Under the pieces are notes generated by a model. It searched no databases and was not told the DNA's origin. It saw only the letters and a list, made by a program, of their open reading frames with translations. The position numbers and the translations under genes were made by a program. Below are positions 1 to 10,867 of a stretch of DNA of 23,056 bases, in pieces. Origin of the DNA: Neoechinorhynchus agilis (lineage: Eukaryota; Acanthocephala). Numbering within the stretch: the stretch's first letter is position 1; every line of letters starts with the position of its first letter. The stretch lies in NCBI GenBank assembly GCA_051530055.1, contig JBMGUZ010000043.1:1-23056 (forward strand), given 5' to 3'.

Positions 1-190
1 CGAAATCATTCATAAAAGAGCACAACGGCAACCACTTTCGGATTACGATGCGCATTCGATTTGACGTTGAGTGAAAACGTGAAAAAACGAAAGAAACGGA
101 CTTTTAATTTTTGAAACGTCGATCGAGTTACGTCGATATTCAAAGTGTTGATTTCTTTAGTAACGATTTTGAAGAATAATAAGCAAAGAA

Positions 191-720
191 ATGGCTAAAA
201 GTGTTAAATATAATAAAAAAATTGAAAAAGCCGCCCAGGGAAGATGCATTCGATGAACAAATCATCGAATATTTACAAAGCTACTTTAAAACAAACATTT
301 TTTCCATGCCTTGTTCAGTTCTACAGAACTCGCTTCCGAATTAAAGAAACACTCGCATCATTCCTGTGGACGATAATCCACACTGAACAAATCCTACAAA
401 TTTAAGCCGTCCAATTGTAATCCATTTAATTTAGGACTTCACATCATCTAACGTTTGATTTTTAGCCAAATCACAAACAGTAAATTCGCAATTCTCTTTG
501 GTTCGTAGGTATTTCATTCTTCAAATGAATGGAACCACAACCAATCACCAACAGTGAATTCCTATCTAAAGACCTTAAACTAAATTTTTGCTCTGGACGA
601 AGTTAAACAGCGTGTTTTAAAAACTCCTTGGATCCAGGAATCATTCGCTAAACTAAAAGATCCTGTATCTGAGATTTATTTAAGGCACGAAATCGATTTT
701 GAATGGATCTGTCTTTAAGA
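191..720 (+). pseudogene. Decayed or mis-framed gene of unknown family
   Basis: Unrecognised. An ATG at 191 opens a lysine-rich start (MAKSVKYNKK) that reaches a run of seven A at about 213-220. One frame over, the reading continues as a plausible acidic/helical stretch containing PPREDAFDEQIIEYLQSYFK. Further frames give STELASELKKHSHH (about 322-365) and, at about 590-717, a 40-residue piece containing KTPWIQESFAKLKDPVSEIY. The pieces share a strand and order but not a frame, and I see no GT-AG introns joining them. A single-base slip in the A run would merge the first two. A TATA-like CATAAAAG near position 10 and a purine-rich leader precede the ATG. This may be a pseudogene, a gene with assembly indels, or chance in AT-rich DNA. 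Confidence 0.25.
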
Positions 721-3544
721 AAAGCACTACTAATAAGAAGATATTTTCGTATAAGGTTTAAAATGCCAACGAACTTTATTACTGATTTTTATTATTAGGA
801 TTGGATTTTATAGATTAATTTATGTGTATAGTCCAGATTCGTTAAGGTATACTAAGCCGCTTTAAATTTTAAACTTTATTTTCGGTTAGAATAAAACAAA
901 CAAACACAATGCCGTATTTACATTCTTGAGCGATTTTGGTTTATTGCAACTAAGAATTGTTTAAATCCAAACCAAACGGACATTGATAATTGTGAGCATT
1001 TAGCGGGCTAAAAACCCAATTATAATTGTCAAAACATTTTTAGTGTTAGAATAAAACAAAAAGTTAAATCCTAAACTGAATTTTCAAACTCACTTCGATT
1101 GCATTGCAATTATGTTTTGTCGATAATTAATTCAAACAATTTTACTCATTTTAAAGAATTCGGAGTAAAAAATTAAGCATCGGTTTCTCTAGATAGATAG
1201 CTAAATCCAAAGTTTTCTTTAATATTAGCTTAATTTCATTATTTTTAGGAATGAAAGTGGATGAATTGACTAATTTTGATGTACTCCGATCCCAATATTC
1301 ATACCTACGATTTAATCAAAGTCCAAATATTAATTACAAATTAGTTTTCATCGACATCATTCTACACTATTAACACAGCGAAATTTAATAATTAGAACAT
1401 TAATCTTTCGCCGTGAGCTACAGGCGAATAAAGTCGCAACATCAATAATATCCGTCCCTTTAGTGAGAAATGTTCTGATGCGACAATGCTTTCAGCCTTT
1501 AAAGACGAGGTAAACAATAAAAATAATTAATGCTTATCATTGTTAATATCATCGAGTTAAATTTATTGGTGTTATGTTTGGACGTCTTTGTTTGTAACAC
1601 TTTTATTGATCGTAATATTGGAAGAGATATTCATGTTAATTAGAACGTGAAAATGTTTATAGTTTTGTAAAAAAACGCAGATAATTGACCTGATTTGTTT
1701 TTTTTTGTTTTAAACTGCTTTTGCACGTTTGTTCAAATTGTTCAAAATCGGGAATATCTCATTTACGGAGATTAATTCTGCGCTTTCCAGATCAATATTT
1801 TTTTTGCTATGGACGAAATTTACAGGTTCCTACCAATTAAAAATATTAAGCTGTTAATCCTTAAAAACGTTAAACGATTAGTCCTGGTCGACATTTTTCC
1901 AAATTTATTAAGAATAAATAAATTTAATTGAAATTGATTAATCTTAGTTAAAGAAAGCGGCTAAATGATATGTTACGCATTTTATTAATTGCCATGGTTA
2001 TCAACCCCGTTAAAATATTAAGTTTTAAGAACTTCTACTTTTTTACGATTCATTTCTGGGAAGTTGGTTTTCGTGGAAGGCAGAAATATTGAAATCACTT
2101 GATTTGCTTCTTACGGACATACAAAGAAAAAGAGACCAAGAATTCGAATGGTCTTAAATAAACGACCATTTGAAAAAAACCGATTTTTCCCAATTATTAT
2201 AAGCTGCCTTGAATTTCTCACTAACGTTGCGATTCCTAAATCACAGATCGCTTAAGCTGGTTGCTTGTCTTAAAGAGCATTTAATATTCTTTGCTCAATT
2301 GAATTTTAAGAATTAGAGTAAAATGACTACAAAGCTAAATGACGGTCGCAGAATTTATCTGCCGTATGCATTTATATCAAACGATTCAAAAGATTTAATA
2401 AATGGAAGAGTATATTCGCCTTTAATTTTATATCTAAATCTTTACGACGAATCAGAATTCATATGAAGTTACCAATCTCAATAATCGTATAAAACTGTAC
2501 TATTTTTAATTTTAATGGTCAGACTTTGTGCAGTTGCCTTTCTTTAAGAAGATCGCTTATTTTAACTTCCTCTAAATAAATTCTTAGACCTCGTAAGCAA
2601 TGAACCGGTCGAAGATTTTTATTCGACGACGAACATGAATATCACGGATTGCAAATAACGGAAGCTTGTTGAAGTTCTCGAATAGGACTCAGCGCGAGGA
2701 TTGCTAGTGCATAAATAAAAGTGGATAATTTTAGATTGCGCTTGAAAGCATGTTGTTATCATTCACGTGGGTTTTTGTTTCAAAACATAACGCTATCGTA
2801 AGCTCAATGTTTTTCCAAATGATCATTCCGTATTCCCCATTTTTCGTATTACTGCCGGTAATATCTTCTTGCATAAAAAGATTCCGATTGCAGTTTGCTT
2901 AGGTGTACGTTTTTCGCGAAAACGTTCGCATTACATTTCTCTTGAAAATTTTCGGATAAAAAGCTAAATGAAACCCTGGAGGTTCTATTTAGATCTTCAC
3001 CCGTTAGATAATTTTTTATTAAATACATTTCAAATCCCGTCGGGTTCATCACCAGTTGCAATTCACTCTTCACTCACTTTTTGGGATTTGCTTTTGAAAA
3101 ATACAACCATCCGTTGCACTAAATACTCCAAATTTATGTTCGAATTTTTTGGCAATTATGTGCTTTATTTATAAAATATCAAACCTTAGAGAACCGGGCA
3201 TTTTCTTAGATGTTAGCATTTTTGAAAATACTCCGAATATTCTGACACTAAACGCATGGCATTAAGACAAAAAACATTGAATTTACATTGAGAATGATAA
3301 GTAGAGACTTAAACAGCTACTACCGAACATTTTGAGACAGATCCTGTGGAGTACTTAGTAGTGGAAAAAACTATTGTTTAAATTATTTTTTAACATAAAA
3401 TATATTTTCCCGAAGTCAAAATATTTATTCTTTAAATTACAATATATTCATGGAATACCCCTGTATCAATCTTCGAATTTTAGTTAGAATCCTCCGTTTG
3501 TCGTACGCGATGTCTTGCATATGAGATTCTAGATAAAACAATAA
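721..3544. other. AT-rich intergenic stretch
   Basis: No gene can be supported. A 42-codon open stretch at 2029-2157 (+) contains LLTDIQRKRDQEFEWS and looks protein-like but has no clear splice sites. Short overlapping open frames at 2849-3174 on both strands match nothing known to me. The phrase GTTAGAATAAAACAAA occurs twice (near 885 and 1045), possibly a small dispersed repeat. The rest is homopolymer-rich A/T sequence. Confidence 0.5.
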
Positions 3545-4349
3545 ATGGATCCAAACACACCAACGGCGAATAAATTTAGCGTTATTAGTCCTGCTCCTAA
3601 GGACGTTGGGCCCCTAAAGATTTTCCTCGAAGATCAACTTGAGGATCTTCGAACATGCCCAATCTGTTTAGATACGTTTAAAGATCCGCGTGCTCTTCCT
3701 TGTTGTCATACCTTCTGTTGTCAATGCATTGAGAAAATTGTAGAAAACGAGCGTCGGATATCGTGTCCTTGTTGCCGTAGAGTATTTAACCTGAACGGAA
3801 AGCCAAGCGATGTTTTATATCGCAATCATCGTGCAGCTACTTTGATCGAGTTAAAACCGATTGAAATTCAATCTCCAAAGAAGTGTGATTCATGCGAAAA
3901 TGCTGCCTTGGATTTATGCTTCCATTACAATCGAAGTGCCTGCCAAAACTGCGTAGTCTCTCATCATAAAGACCAACTTGAGAGCAATAGAAAACTGGTT
4001 AGAGAAATTGAACAGTTGACGGCGAAGACGATAGGTTAGTAGAAATTTTCAGTTTTTATGTGTGCTTGTCGCAATCCAATTATTCTTAGAATTTCTTGCT
4101 CAAACTCGTAGTCGTTTTGAACAACTGATGAATGACCACAAGTCGAGTCCTACGGTTGAGCGAAATGAGGCATTAGAAGATCTAAAGGAAAGTTCGCAGA
4201 AGTGTCGTAAAACATTAATGGAACTTAAGATCTGCGCACTTGCTACAATCCGGGATCTATCTCAATCGCAAGAAAGTGATGTTGAAAGGGCTACAAGATG
4301 TCTTGAAGCGATTAATAAAATTAAAAATGAAATGTGCGATTTAAAATAA
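3545..4349 (+). CDS. TRIM-like RING finger / B-box / coiled-coil protein (two exons)
   Basis: Probable E3 ubiquitin ligase of the RBCC/TRIM type, 249 residues after splicing. Exon 1 is 3545-4034 and exon 2 is 4090-4349, with a 55-bp intron (GTTAGT donor, TTCTTAG acceptor) splitting a GAA codon. Unspliced, the frame stops just past the donor. A C3HC4 RING is complete: C38, C41, C53, H55, C58, C61, C74, C77. A B-box-like zinc site follows (C114, C117, C125, C133, C136, H140/H141) but lacks the usual Asp/Cys ligand after C125, so it is atypical. From about residue 145 to the end the sequence is charged and helical, as in a coiled coil. There is no NHL, SPRY or FN3 domain, so the protein is shorter than most TRIMs. 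The start has a good context (AATAAATGG) and the two exons fit exactly in phase. RING ligase activity is inferred from the family; the substrate is unknown. Confidence 0.8.
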
Positions 4350-4350
4350 A
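4345..4350 (+). terminator. AATAAA poly(A) signal overlapping the RING gene stop codon
   Basis: AATAAA lies at 4345-4350 and includes the TAA stop at 4347-4349. If used, cleavage would fall 10-30 bp later and leave a very short 3' UTR. AATAAA is common in AT-rich DNA, so this is suggestive only. Confidence 0.35.
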
Positions 4351-5899
4351 GACTGTTTGGATTTGCGATGTGAGTTTAGAAGATCTTCAAATGAACTAGT
4401 AGTGGAAGGTACGACTCCGGTCAAGGATTTTCTTCATCGATGAGCGAAACCTTCCGCACGTCACACGTAAATTCTCGATTCTATGAATTCCCAAAAACAA
4501 ATTATTCTTTTAGGCATATTTTCAGCTGTTAGCACAGTTATATAGTAGGCGTGAATTCTAAAATTAAACTGATTTTTTAAAGTTGTTTAAAAGGCCATAT
4601 TTTAAATAATTGGATGTATTAAAGTTTTTGGAAACGATTACTTCAAATGTCTATGAAAAATATTATCTTGTATTTAAACTAAAGTTTAAATATGAGCTAA
4701 ATATCAAAAGTTAAGCCGGTAAGTGAAACTTTTGGCATCTAAAACCAATAAAACCGGATTCTTGTTCTTCATGAAAATATAATTATCCAGATTGACAACA
4801 TGAATTCTCTTTAATTTTATTTTCTTGAAGGTATTCTAAGTCAATTTCCAGAGGGGAAATTTATAAAATGAGTTATTTGTAATTTTCTTGTGACTAAACC
4901 TGCTTCATACACTTCCTAAATTAAAAACGATTTTCGCTTTGTTTATGTTAATTTTCAGATCGCTTACTTCAATTGGTTGTTCCCAACGCACCATTATATT
5001 CATTGGTAAATCACAGAAATGAAATGCTAGTCAGAGCATCAAGAGCGATCGGTCATCAAAGCTGAGTTGAGAATCAAATAGTCTCAATGGTTTCATGGCT
5101 AAAACCAAGGTTTTATCGATTGCAAATTATGCTTCGAATTTAATCATTATTTGACAAGAATATAATCGAGGATGAAAACTGTTCGATTCGATGATAAGTA
5201 GGCAATGAAAAATTAACGAATACATCCCCTAAAATTTCTCGTTTTTCTTGTCAAAATGGAGAAATTGAATTGCAAATACAGGACGGTGGTGTGAATGATT
5301 TAATGTCCAAAAAAATGACGTGGCTTCGGCAAAAATCAAATATTAACACTTTGTTTCGGAAAATTTTTTAAGAAAGATTGAATTCTAACGTTCTTATGAA
5401 TTTTATACCAATTTATTTCAGAGTATTGCTGCGTAGCTTTGTAATCAAATGCATATCCGTACTTAGAAAAAAATTTGGATAAAAACTTTTGAACACTGTT
5501 GATTCAGAAAATGCTTCACTTCCCTTCATTTGAAGACAGGTAAACTTAACCGTGGATTGATGTCCTCAATGCTGCCTTCTTTTGATATGTATATGAATAT
5601 AATTTTTAAACAAATTATAATGCTCTCATTATCAAGCGACAGACCAAAATGTTGAAGGTCATTCTTAGATAAAGCATCTACAATCATCGATTGAAAATCC
5701 TTCGGGGAAACTGCCAAACCGGAAGTTCGGGGCCAATTATCCGCTCGATACGTTTTTCCATGATTTTAGTATTGATTTTTAACACGTTGCTGGCTGAAGT
5801 TTCAAGCTATAATTAGCTTTATTTCCTTCCATTGTGTTGGACTCAGCGATGTGTAAGGCCTTCAAAATAAGACATCTTTTTAGGTTTTGTTCTATTTAT
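4351..5899. other. AT-rich intergenic stretch
   Basis: No gene can be supported. A minus-strand open frame of 63 codons at 5526-5717 contains SMIVDALSKNDLQHFGLSLD and looks protein-like, but it has no ATG, convincing splice sites or recognised family. It could be an isolated exon or chance. Confidence 0.45.
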
Positions 5900-6014
5900 A
5901 CACAGGGATTCTCAATTCACGCGTCACAATACATCCGGTGGGAGTCGCATCCTTAATTTGAAATCAAGTTTATTGTCCTCGAACGTTTCGAACCTATTTA
6001 TATATAAGGCTTCG

Positions 6015-6886
6015 ATGATAATACGTTCGAAACGCCGGTCATTGCCAACTAGTGTTGTAGCGGCACTAAAATCAATAGTGTGCCCTGTGTTTTTTGCACG
6101 GGCCACCACTGCGGAACTAATATCCAGAATGTTTTCGCAACCACCAAGTGTTGCGACGGAGGATAGCATACGGCAATCCAATTCACTGAAAATTAAGGTA
6201 CCTCCGGACATACGGAGGCACCTTCTAAGTGATCGTTCAGAGGGTGACACACGGCCACCCACAAAGCTTCAAACTTCAATAGGTGATACATACAAAATTA
6301 TATACTTCGATCGGCCCGTTAAAAAGGACGATTACGTAACCAAAATATCTGCGATTCCAATCGCATCAAAGGAAGCCACATGGGGATGTTTCCTCAAACC
6401 ATGGCTGAAAACAAAGAAGGATAGTATACTAAGAATCAGATCAACTTCATTCTGGAATGGTACTTTAAAAATTGTCTTCGTCAACAACACTGAAATGGAC
6501 GATTTCGAATCCTTTGTGAACGGTCGGCACGACGAAAAAATTCCAACATTCAATCCTTCCGCAACAAAGCAACTTTCATTGCTCACAACATTGGGAGTTT
6601 ATCTTCGCCTGATACGATTCAAGACTTTGAGATTAAATTTTTCTTCAAATCCAGGAAGACGGGAAAGGCAATTCCAGTGGGAATAGTTGAAATTGACATG
6701 GATAAAATGGAAACTCTTTGCTCCCGCAAATGGATATTCCAGTGTATGGAAATCACATTTACAAAAAATTCAAATACAGAATCAAATCTCGTGTACCCAC
6801 AATGCCACATATGCCTACAGTGGCGACACTGGAATCAAAACTGTCCCAATAGAACCCAAAAATGTTGCTTCTGTGCTGAGGATGGG
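6015..6886 (+). pseudogene. Jockey-like ORF1 (gag-like nucleic-acid-binding protein)
   Basis: An open frame runs 5958-6686, with an ATG at 6015. A second frame takes over near 6590 and carries the diagnostic end: KSRKTGKAIPVGIVEIDMDK, then a CCHC knuckle CHICLQWRHWNQNC (6803-6844, spacing C-x2-C-x4-H-x4-C) and the first half of a second knuckle, CCFCAEDG (6863-6886), where the expected His is Gly. In jockey-type LINEs this protein coats the element RNA. The first two thirds resemble the paired RRM-like folds of jockey ORF1 only in length and layout. At least one frameshift and the lost second knuckle show it is no longer functional. Confidence 0.65.
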
Positions 6887-7679
6887 TTGTTAAAGCTACG
6901 ATTCTGAACCATTGAAGTTAGGGTCGTCTTACAAAAAATTGTGAAATTGCCATTTTAAAGCCAGAGACAATAAATGATTTATAAGCGATGTTGAGGAAAA
7001 AGATAGGAACTATGCCAGCCTTATGAACACGACCTCCACCGGCTGCGAGCTGGGACATTGAACTTAGTAATAAAAAGTTCCATGAAGTCACAAAATACAA
7101 ATCGTATTCGGAACAAAAATGACGAAAACGACTTACCTCGAATCTTATCCTCTGGCCATTCCCAAATAATCCTCCCTCCTTCCGCTAATCCTCAACGTTC
7201 CCACTCACGAAATTGGTCTCGCGTAATCTCTCTTCACACAGAAAATCAATTTTTCACCCGAACGCCTCGAAAGTTATGCTTTCTCTAATTAATATATTCT
7301 CCTTTTGCATGATAACAGCTATTCCTAAGAAAACCATTCGCTTTTCCAGCCGAGATCCACTTTGGAAGTGTCCTTTCTTGAAAATGCTACAAATAAAGGC
7401 GAATAAAACATACCATCCATGCAATCCTGATTTGAGCTGCCTTCAATCCTCGCTGGTGCACCACATTCTCAACTCGCGCAATACCTTTCTTGCACATAAA
7501 TTCGCCTCCTCCCCCACTAACCTCTCGTGGAAAAACACGAAAAGCGCCCTTCCAAACTTTCAAACTCCGACCTCCTTGATGCACTAAACCCTATCAATGT
7601 GCAACTTTGCGACTGTCATTCGAACACAAACAAATAGTCATCCCCTTCCATATCTACACCACCGTTCTCAGTTTCTACA

Positions 7680-8405
7680 GCTTCACCTCTCATGATTTCC
7701 AAGTATGATATTCTCATGCTTCTTCGGAAACTACCTCGCAAATCATCCCCTAACTCTCTCATTCACAACTGAACTCTACGCTTTATCATCCCAGATTTAT
7801 TTGATTCACTTACCCATATAATCAATAGAAGTTTCAAGACCGGAATCTTCCCTAGTCGCCTTAAAACAGATCGGGTAATCCTGCTCCTGAAAGCATCTAA
7901 ACTTATATGCACCTCAAGTTTTCGACCCATCTCTTTCTTACCTTCATTCTCTAAAGTCTTGGAGAGATGCTTTAAAGCACACCTTCTGCCAACCTTCAAT
8001 CGAAAAATTTCATCCATTCAATTCGTTTCCGGCCCAAATTTTCTGCAACCGATGCCCTACTTTGCATTTATGATACGCTCCTACGAAACCTCGACAATAA
8101 TCCCTCCCAATTCACCCGTATCATTTAACAGGATTTATTGAATGCATTCTACTCCGTGGACCATTCACTCCTTCTCCGATTTTGGTCTCAACTTGTAGCA
8201 GATCCGCTGGCTTGAATCTAATCTTTACAATCGCAAACAATACATTCACTGCCGTTCTACCTCTTCTATCAGCCTATCCCTCACCTAAGGCGTACCTCAA
8301 GGTGCTGTTCTGTCACTACTTCTTTTTAATATTTTCTTAGACGACCTTCAACTTCTTTCCTCTTTCTCAAAGCTTTTCTTATATGCCGATGATATCACCC
8401 TCATC
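7680..8405 (+). pseudogene. Jockey-like reverse transcriptase fragment
   Basis: Non-LTR RT motifs appear in order: FPSRLKTDRVILLLK, then FRPISFLPSFSKVLER (block 1-2), DLLNAFYSVDHSLLL (motif A region, about 8132-8176), GVPQGAVLSLLLFNIFLDDL (block 4, 8289-8348) and LYADDITLI (catalytic YADD at 8382-8393). Blocks 1-2 and 4-5 share one frame while motif A lies in another, so at least two compensating indels are present. Stops also occur in the RT frame, for example TAA at 8286 where the family has Gln before GVPQG. A stop follows ITH at about 8412, and the thumb domain is not recognisable. The YADD and RPISLL-type blocks separate this from LTR elements and from the RLE LINEs elsewhere in the window. 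Confidence 0.75.
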
Positions 8406-8457
8406 ACCCATTGACCACCCCACCTCTCCCTTTCCTTAACGTGTTATTATTATAAAT

Positions 8458-8471
8458 CACACACACACACA
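8458..8471. repeat. (CA)7 microsatellite
   Basis: A perfect CA dinucleotide run of 14 bp just beyond the recognisable end of the jockey-like RT. Confidence 0.8.
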
Positions 8472-9664
8472 TAAAGGATTTTTTCACCAATCTGAAATGA
8501 ACTTGAGGAAATACCAACCTACAAGCGTTCCTGCAAGCTATAACCGCCAATCCCCCCACAAGAACGGGCCTTCCAACCCGACGTGATATTCCCACCCGCA
8601 CGGACTCGTAATCCACTCCAAAATCAATACCCAGATTTATTTATCAAATCAGAACTCGAGTGTTTATGAAGACCAAAAGATACACTGGTCCCCTTACATT
8701 AACAAATAAAATGTGTTATTGCGTCGTGGATTATTATTCTCGCAGGAAAAGAAACTTTTTTTTTAATTTTACCACCCTGGGCATTTTAATAAACTAATTT
8801 ATTTCCCCGATATTTCGTCGGATAATTCCGAAATTTTATGTATGTTAAAAAAACTTACAAGCAATGGCAAACCTTGATAATGTCGGAATTTTCCGTCGAA
8901 ATGTCGGAAATAAATCAGTGAATCTAAATCCGGGGTGACAATACTACCAAAAGAAAATGAACTCTTTGTGTTTGACATTGGGTTATTCGAACGTTTTCCG
9001 ATTTTCGGATCCTTTGAAGGCAATCTATCGAAAGGCGACGGGCCTTGGAAAACCTGACAGTAATCGTTCAAACCGCTGCCTCCTAATGAAATAAATACAA
9101 CTCATCCTATCCATTTCCATTCGCTGTCTGCAAAATATATTTTTGACTAAATTCCCAAAAAGTTAGTTTCATTAAAGTATCTTAACCTTGAGTGTCATAA
9201 AAGGTTATTGGAAGCAACATCATGGATACTACCGATTCAATGTTCTAAAGTTAAATTTGTATTCCCGTTTCTATGTCTTATGTTTTATTGTTTGAAACAT
9301 TATTTGTTAAGCATCGACAGCACTGATTCTAACACTCTTAAAATCCTCAAAATATTTGCATAAACTTACTTTTACAATCTCAAATGGTGTTTGTTCAATG
9401 GAAATTAGCGTTATGAGGCTGAATTCGAAAATATTCTATGTGGCAGGATGACATTTTACAGTTTTTTTAGTTCAATGAGCGAAAAACATCCACGTACAAA
9501 TGTACCACAATTGCAAAACTCTTTTTTGCTTACTCGTCTTCTCCGTTTTTCAACGAAGCAGTTTACTTGAAGAGTGTTTTCGAGTTGAAATCTATTTTGA
9601 TGTTGCTATTCGATCACGGTTTTGTATCGGGAAAATAGAATATTTTCGTGAAAACAAACAGGAG
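8472..9664. other. Intergenic stretch, no supported gene
   Basis: The first 150 bp keep the C-rich composition of the upstream LINE and may be its unrecognised 3' part. Between 8800 and 8920 the word TCGGAA and its variants recur several times (both CCGAA and TCGGAAA forms), giving loose inverted repeats. A minus-strand 90-codon frame at 8799-9071 overlaps this and matches nothing known to me. The remainder is AT-rich. Confidence 0.4.
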
Positions 9665-9671
9665 TATAAAT
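9665..9671 (+). promoter_or_regulatory. TATA-box candidate (TATAAAT)
   Basis: TATAAAT lies 38 bp upstream of the ATG at 9703 in a locally less AT-rich context. Initiation about 30 bp downstream would leave a 5' UTR of only a few bases, which weakens the case. Confidence 0.25.
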
Positions 9672-9702
9672 GGAGTTCATTCGAGCTTCACTTTCAATCC
9701 GA

Positions 9703-9795
9703 ATGAAGCTTCTCGTCTGTCTTCTTCTCGCCATCTTTCTTTTCTACGAATTCAGGGCCGCCGCTCCCTTAAAGCCACTTCAACGTGTTTTCTAA
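9703..9795 (+). CDS. Candidate short secreted peptide (30 residues)
   Basis: A 30-codon frame starts with a textbook signal peptide: Met-Lys, then a hydrophobic core LLVCLLLAIFLF, then a small-residue region ending AAA, a likely signal peptidase site after about residue 20-21. What remains is roughly PLKPLQRVF, a nine- or ten-residue basic/hydrophobic tail before TAA. This could be a minimal secreted peptide, or the first exon of a longer secreted protein whose donor I cannot place. No Gly follows the terminal Phe, so there is no amidation signal. I do not recognise the family. Chance signal-like frames do occur in T-rich DNA; the case rests on the clean hydrophobic core, the clean cleavage region and the TATA candidate. 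Confidence 0.3.
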   Translation: MKLLVCLLLAIFLFYEFRAAAPLKPLQRVF

Positions 9796-10097
9796 ATTTC
9801 GAAGGCGTATAATTAAAAAAGAAGATACTAAATTAGGTTCAATGGGTAAAGGATTTAATTGTTTGCTACCGATTAAATATTGGTTATTGAACATAATTTT
9901 TGAATTCACATTGTAAAAACGCACTTGTTTAATTCGATATTGCAGTTTTATCAATATAATACAGAATTTTATTTAAAGAAAAAATTTATACCTACAATTT
10001 AATCCTGCTAATAAATAGCGCACTTTCTCCACTTAATGCTTAGTTCAGTATTCGTAATATTGTTTATTTAATTTAAAAATTTTTTTTACGAAAGGGT
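9796..10097. other. AT-rich spacer
   Basis: Very AT-rich and without a supported gene. AATAAA near 10010 could serve the peptide frame upstream on the + strand. Confidence 0.4.
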
Positions 10098-10141
10098 TTT
10101 TTTTAAGCAAGCATACATAATTTATAGTTTCTTCAACGCTC

Positions 10142-10867
10142 CTATTCATCGGCGCTGGCCAAAATGCTGGCCGCATTGCCCCGCTGCACCGCAATGCTTA
10201 TTTTTTGCGCCAAGAACGACGTCGATCTTGGCTCTCCAGTCGCCGCGTTGATTCGTTTCCCCAAGTCCTTCAGGAGGGCTAGCGCCGACCCTCCCAAGGC
10301 CACATACGTTTCCACACCGAAGGGGACAAAATGGTAATTTCTTTTTAGCTCCCTGTATTTTGAGCATTTCCGATCCTCTGCAGCCGTCGCCGCTCCTCCT
10401 GGACCTTTTTTCGAGTGGCTGATGTTGGAGTTTGCCACCGTGTCCACACACGTTGCATCCCACAACAAACATTTTCCCTCCCGCCAAGGAAATACGGTCT
10501 ACAAAGATTAGCGGGTTCTAGATTGTTTGGAAGGGAAAGCGTTTTTAGAGTCCTACTCGGAATGGCATTGATTTCAGCATGCCTTGGAAATCGTCCCGAT
10601 GACGTCTTGCATATGAGATCGTGTCTCCCCGAAGAGTCCACTAGTGCCGCAGCGGCAGCGATGCGGGATGCAAATCGGTAGACCTAATCTCAAGGATACT
10701 GCGATCCTGACGACTGAGTCAGCAAGGAGATTTCCAAATTTACCTACAGGGAGAGCATTCAGCCACGCTCCCGGCTCCTTCGTGGAACAGGCTACCAGCC
10801 GGACCTGAGACACCTCATCCAGAAGATCTTTGAAAGAGTTGTGAATCTTCTGAACAAGAGGAATGTC
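10142..10867 (-). pseudogene. RLE LINE copy 1: restriction-like endonuclease and C-terminal tail
   Basis: Starting in frame with the RT, the protein reads through GAWLNALPVG and LRLGLPICIPHRCRCGTS. After a frameshift it continues GRHDLICKTSSGRFPRH, giving the CCHC cluster followed by an RH(N)-like motif, as in R2-type endonucleases. The RPDG catalytic motif that copy 2 retains is missing: after LEPANLCR a short deletion and frameshift lead straight to LLWDATCVDT (10465-10440). The tail then runs KYRELKRNYHFVPFGVETY and ends QRGNAASILASADE at a TAG at 10144-10142. The RPD and WDA..VD residues are the PD-(D/E)xK-type nuclease core, so this copy's nuclease is dead. Confidence 0.75.

Larger units (their letters stand above)
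5900..8420 (+). mobile_element. Decayed jockey-like LINE (non-LTR retrotransposon)
   Basis: Two coding regions in the canonical order of jockey-group LINEs are visible: a gag-like ORF1 ending in zinc knuckles (about 6015-6886), then a reverse transcriptase (about 7680-8405). The APE endonuclease expected at the start of ORF2 (about 6900-7680) is not recognisable apart from scattered open stretches. The region is cytosine-rich on the + strand from about 7140 to 8640, unlike the AT-rich flanks, which supports a foreign origin. Both ends are approximate; I saw no poly(A) tail or target-site duplication. Several frame changes and stops are spread through it, so it is inactive. Confidence 0.75.

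Noticed and set aside
3040-3075. Minus-strand ATGDE string resembling the mariner transposase TGDE motif
   Set aside because: Stops lie on both sides within a few codons and none of the neighbouring transposase residues or the later D34D motif is visible.
6803-6844. CCHC zinc knuckle read as an LTR-element gag
   Set aside because: The downstream RT has LINE-type RPIS, GVPQGAVLS and YADDITLI blocks and there are no terminal repeats, so the knuckle belongs to a jockey-like ORF1.
8799-9071. 90-codon minus-strand frame
   Set aside because: No homology recognised, it overlaps loose TCGGAA repeats, and its length is within chance expectation.
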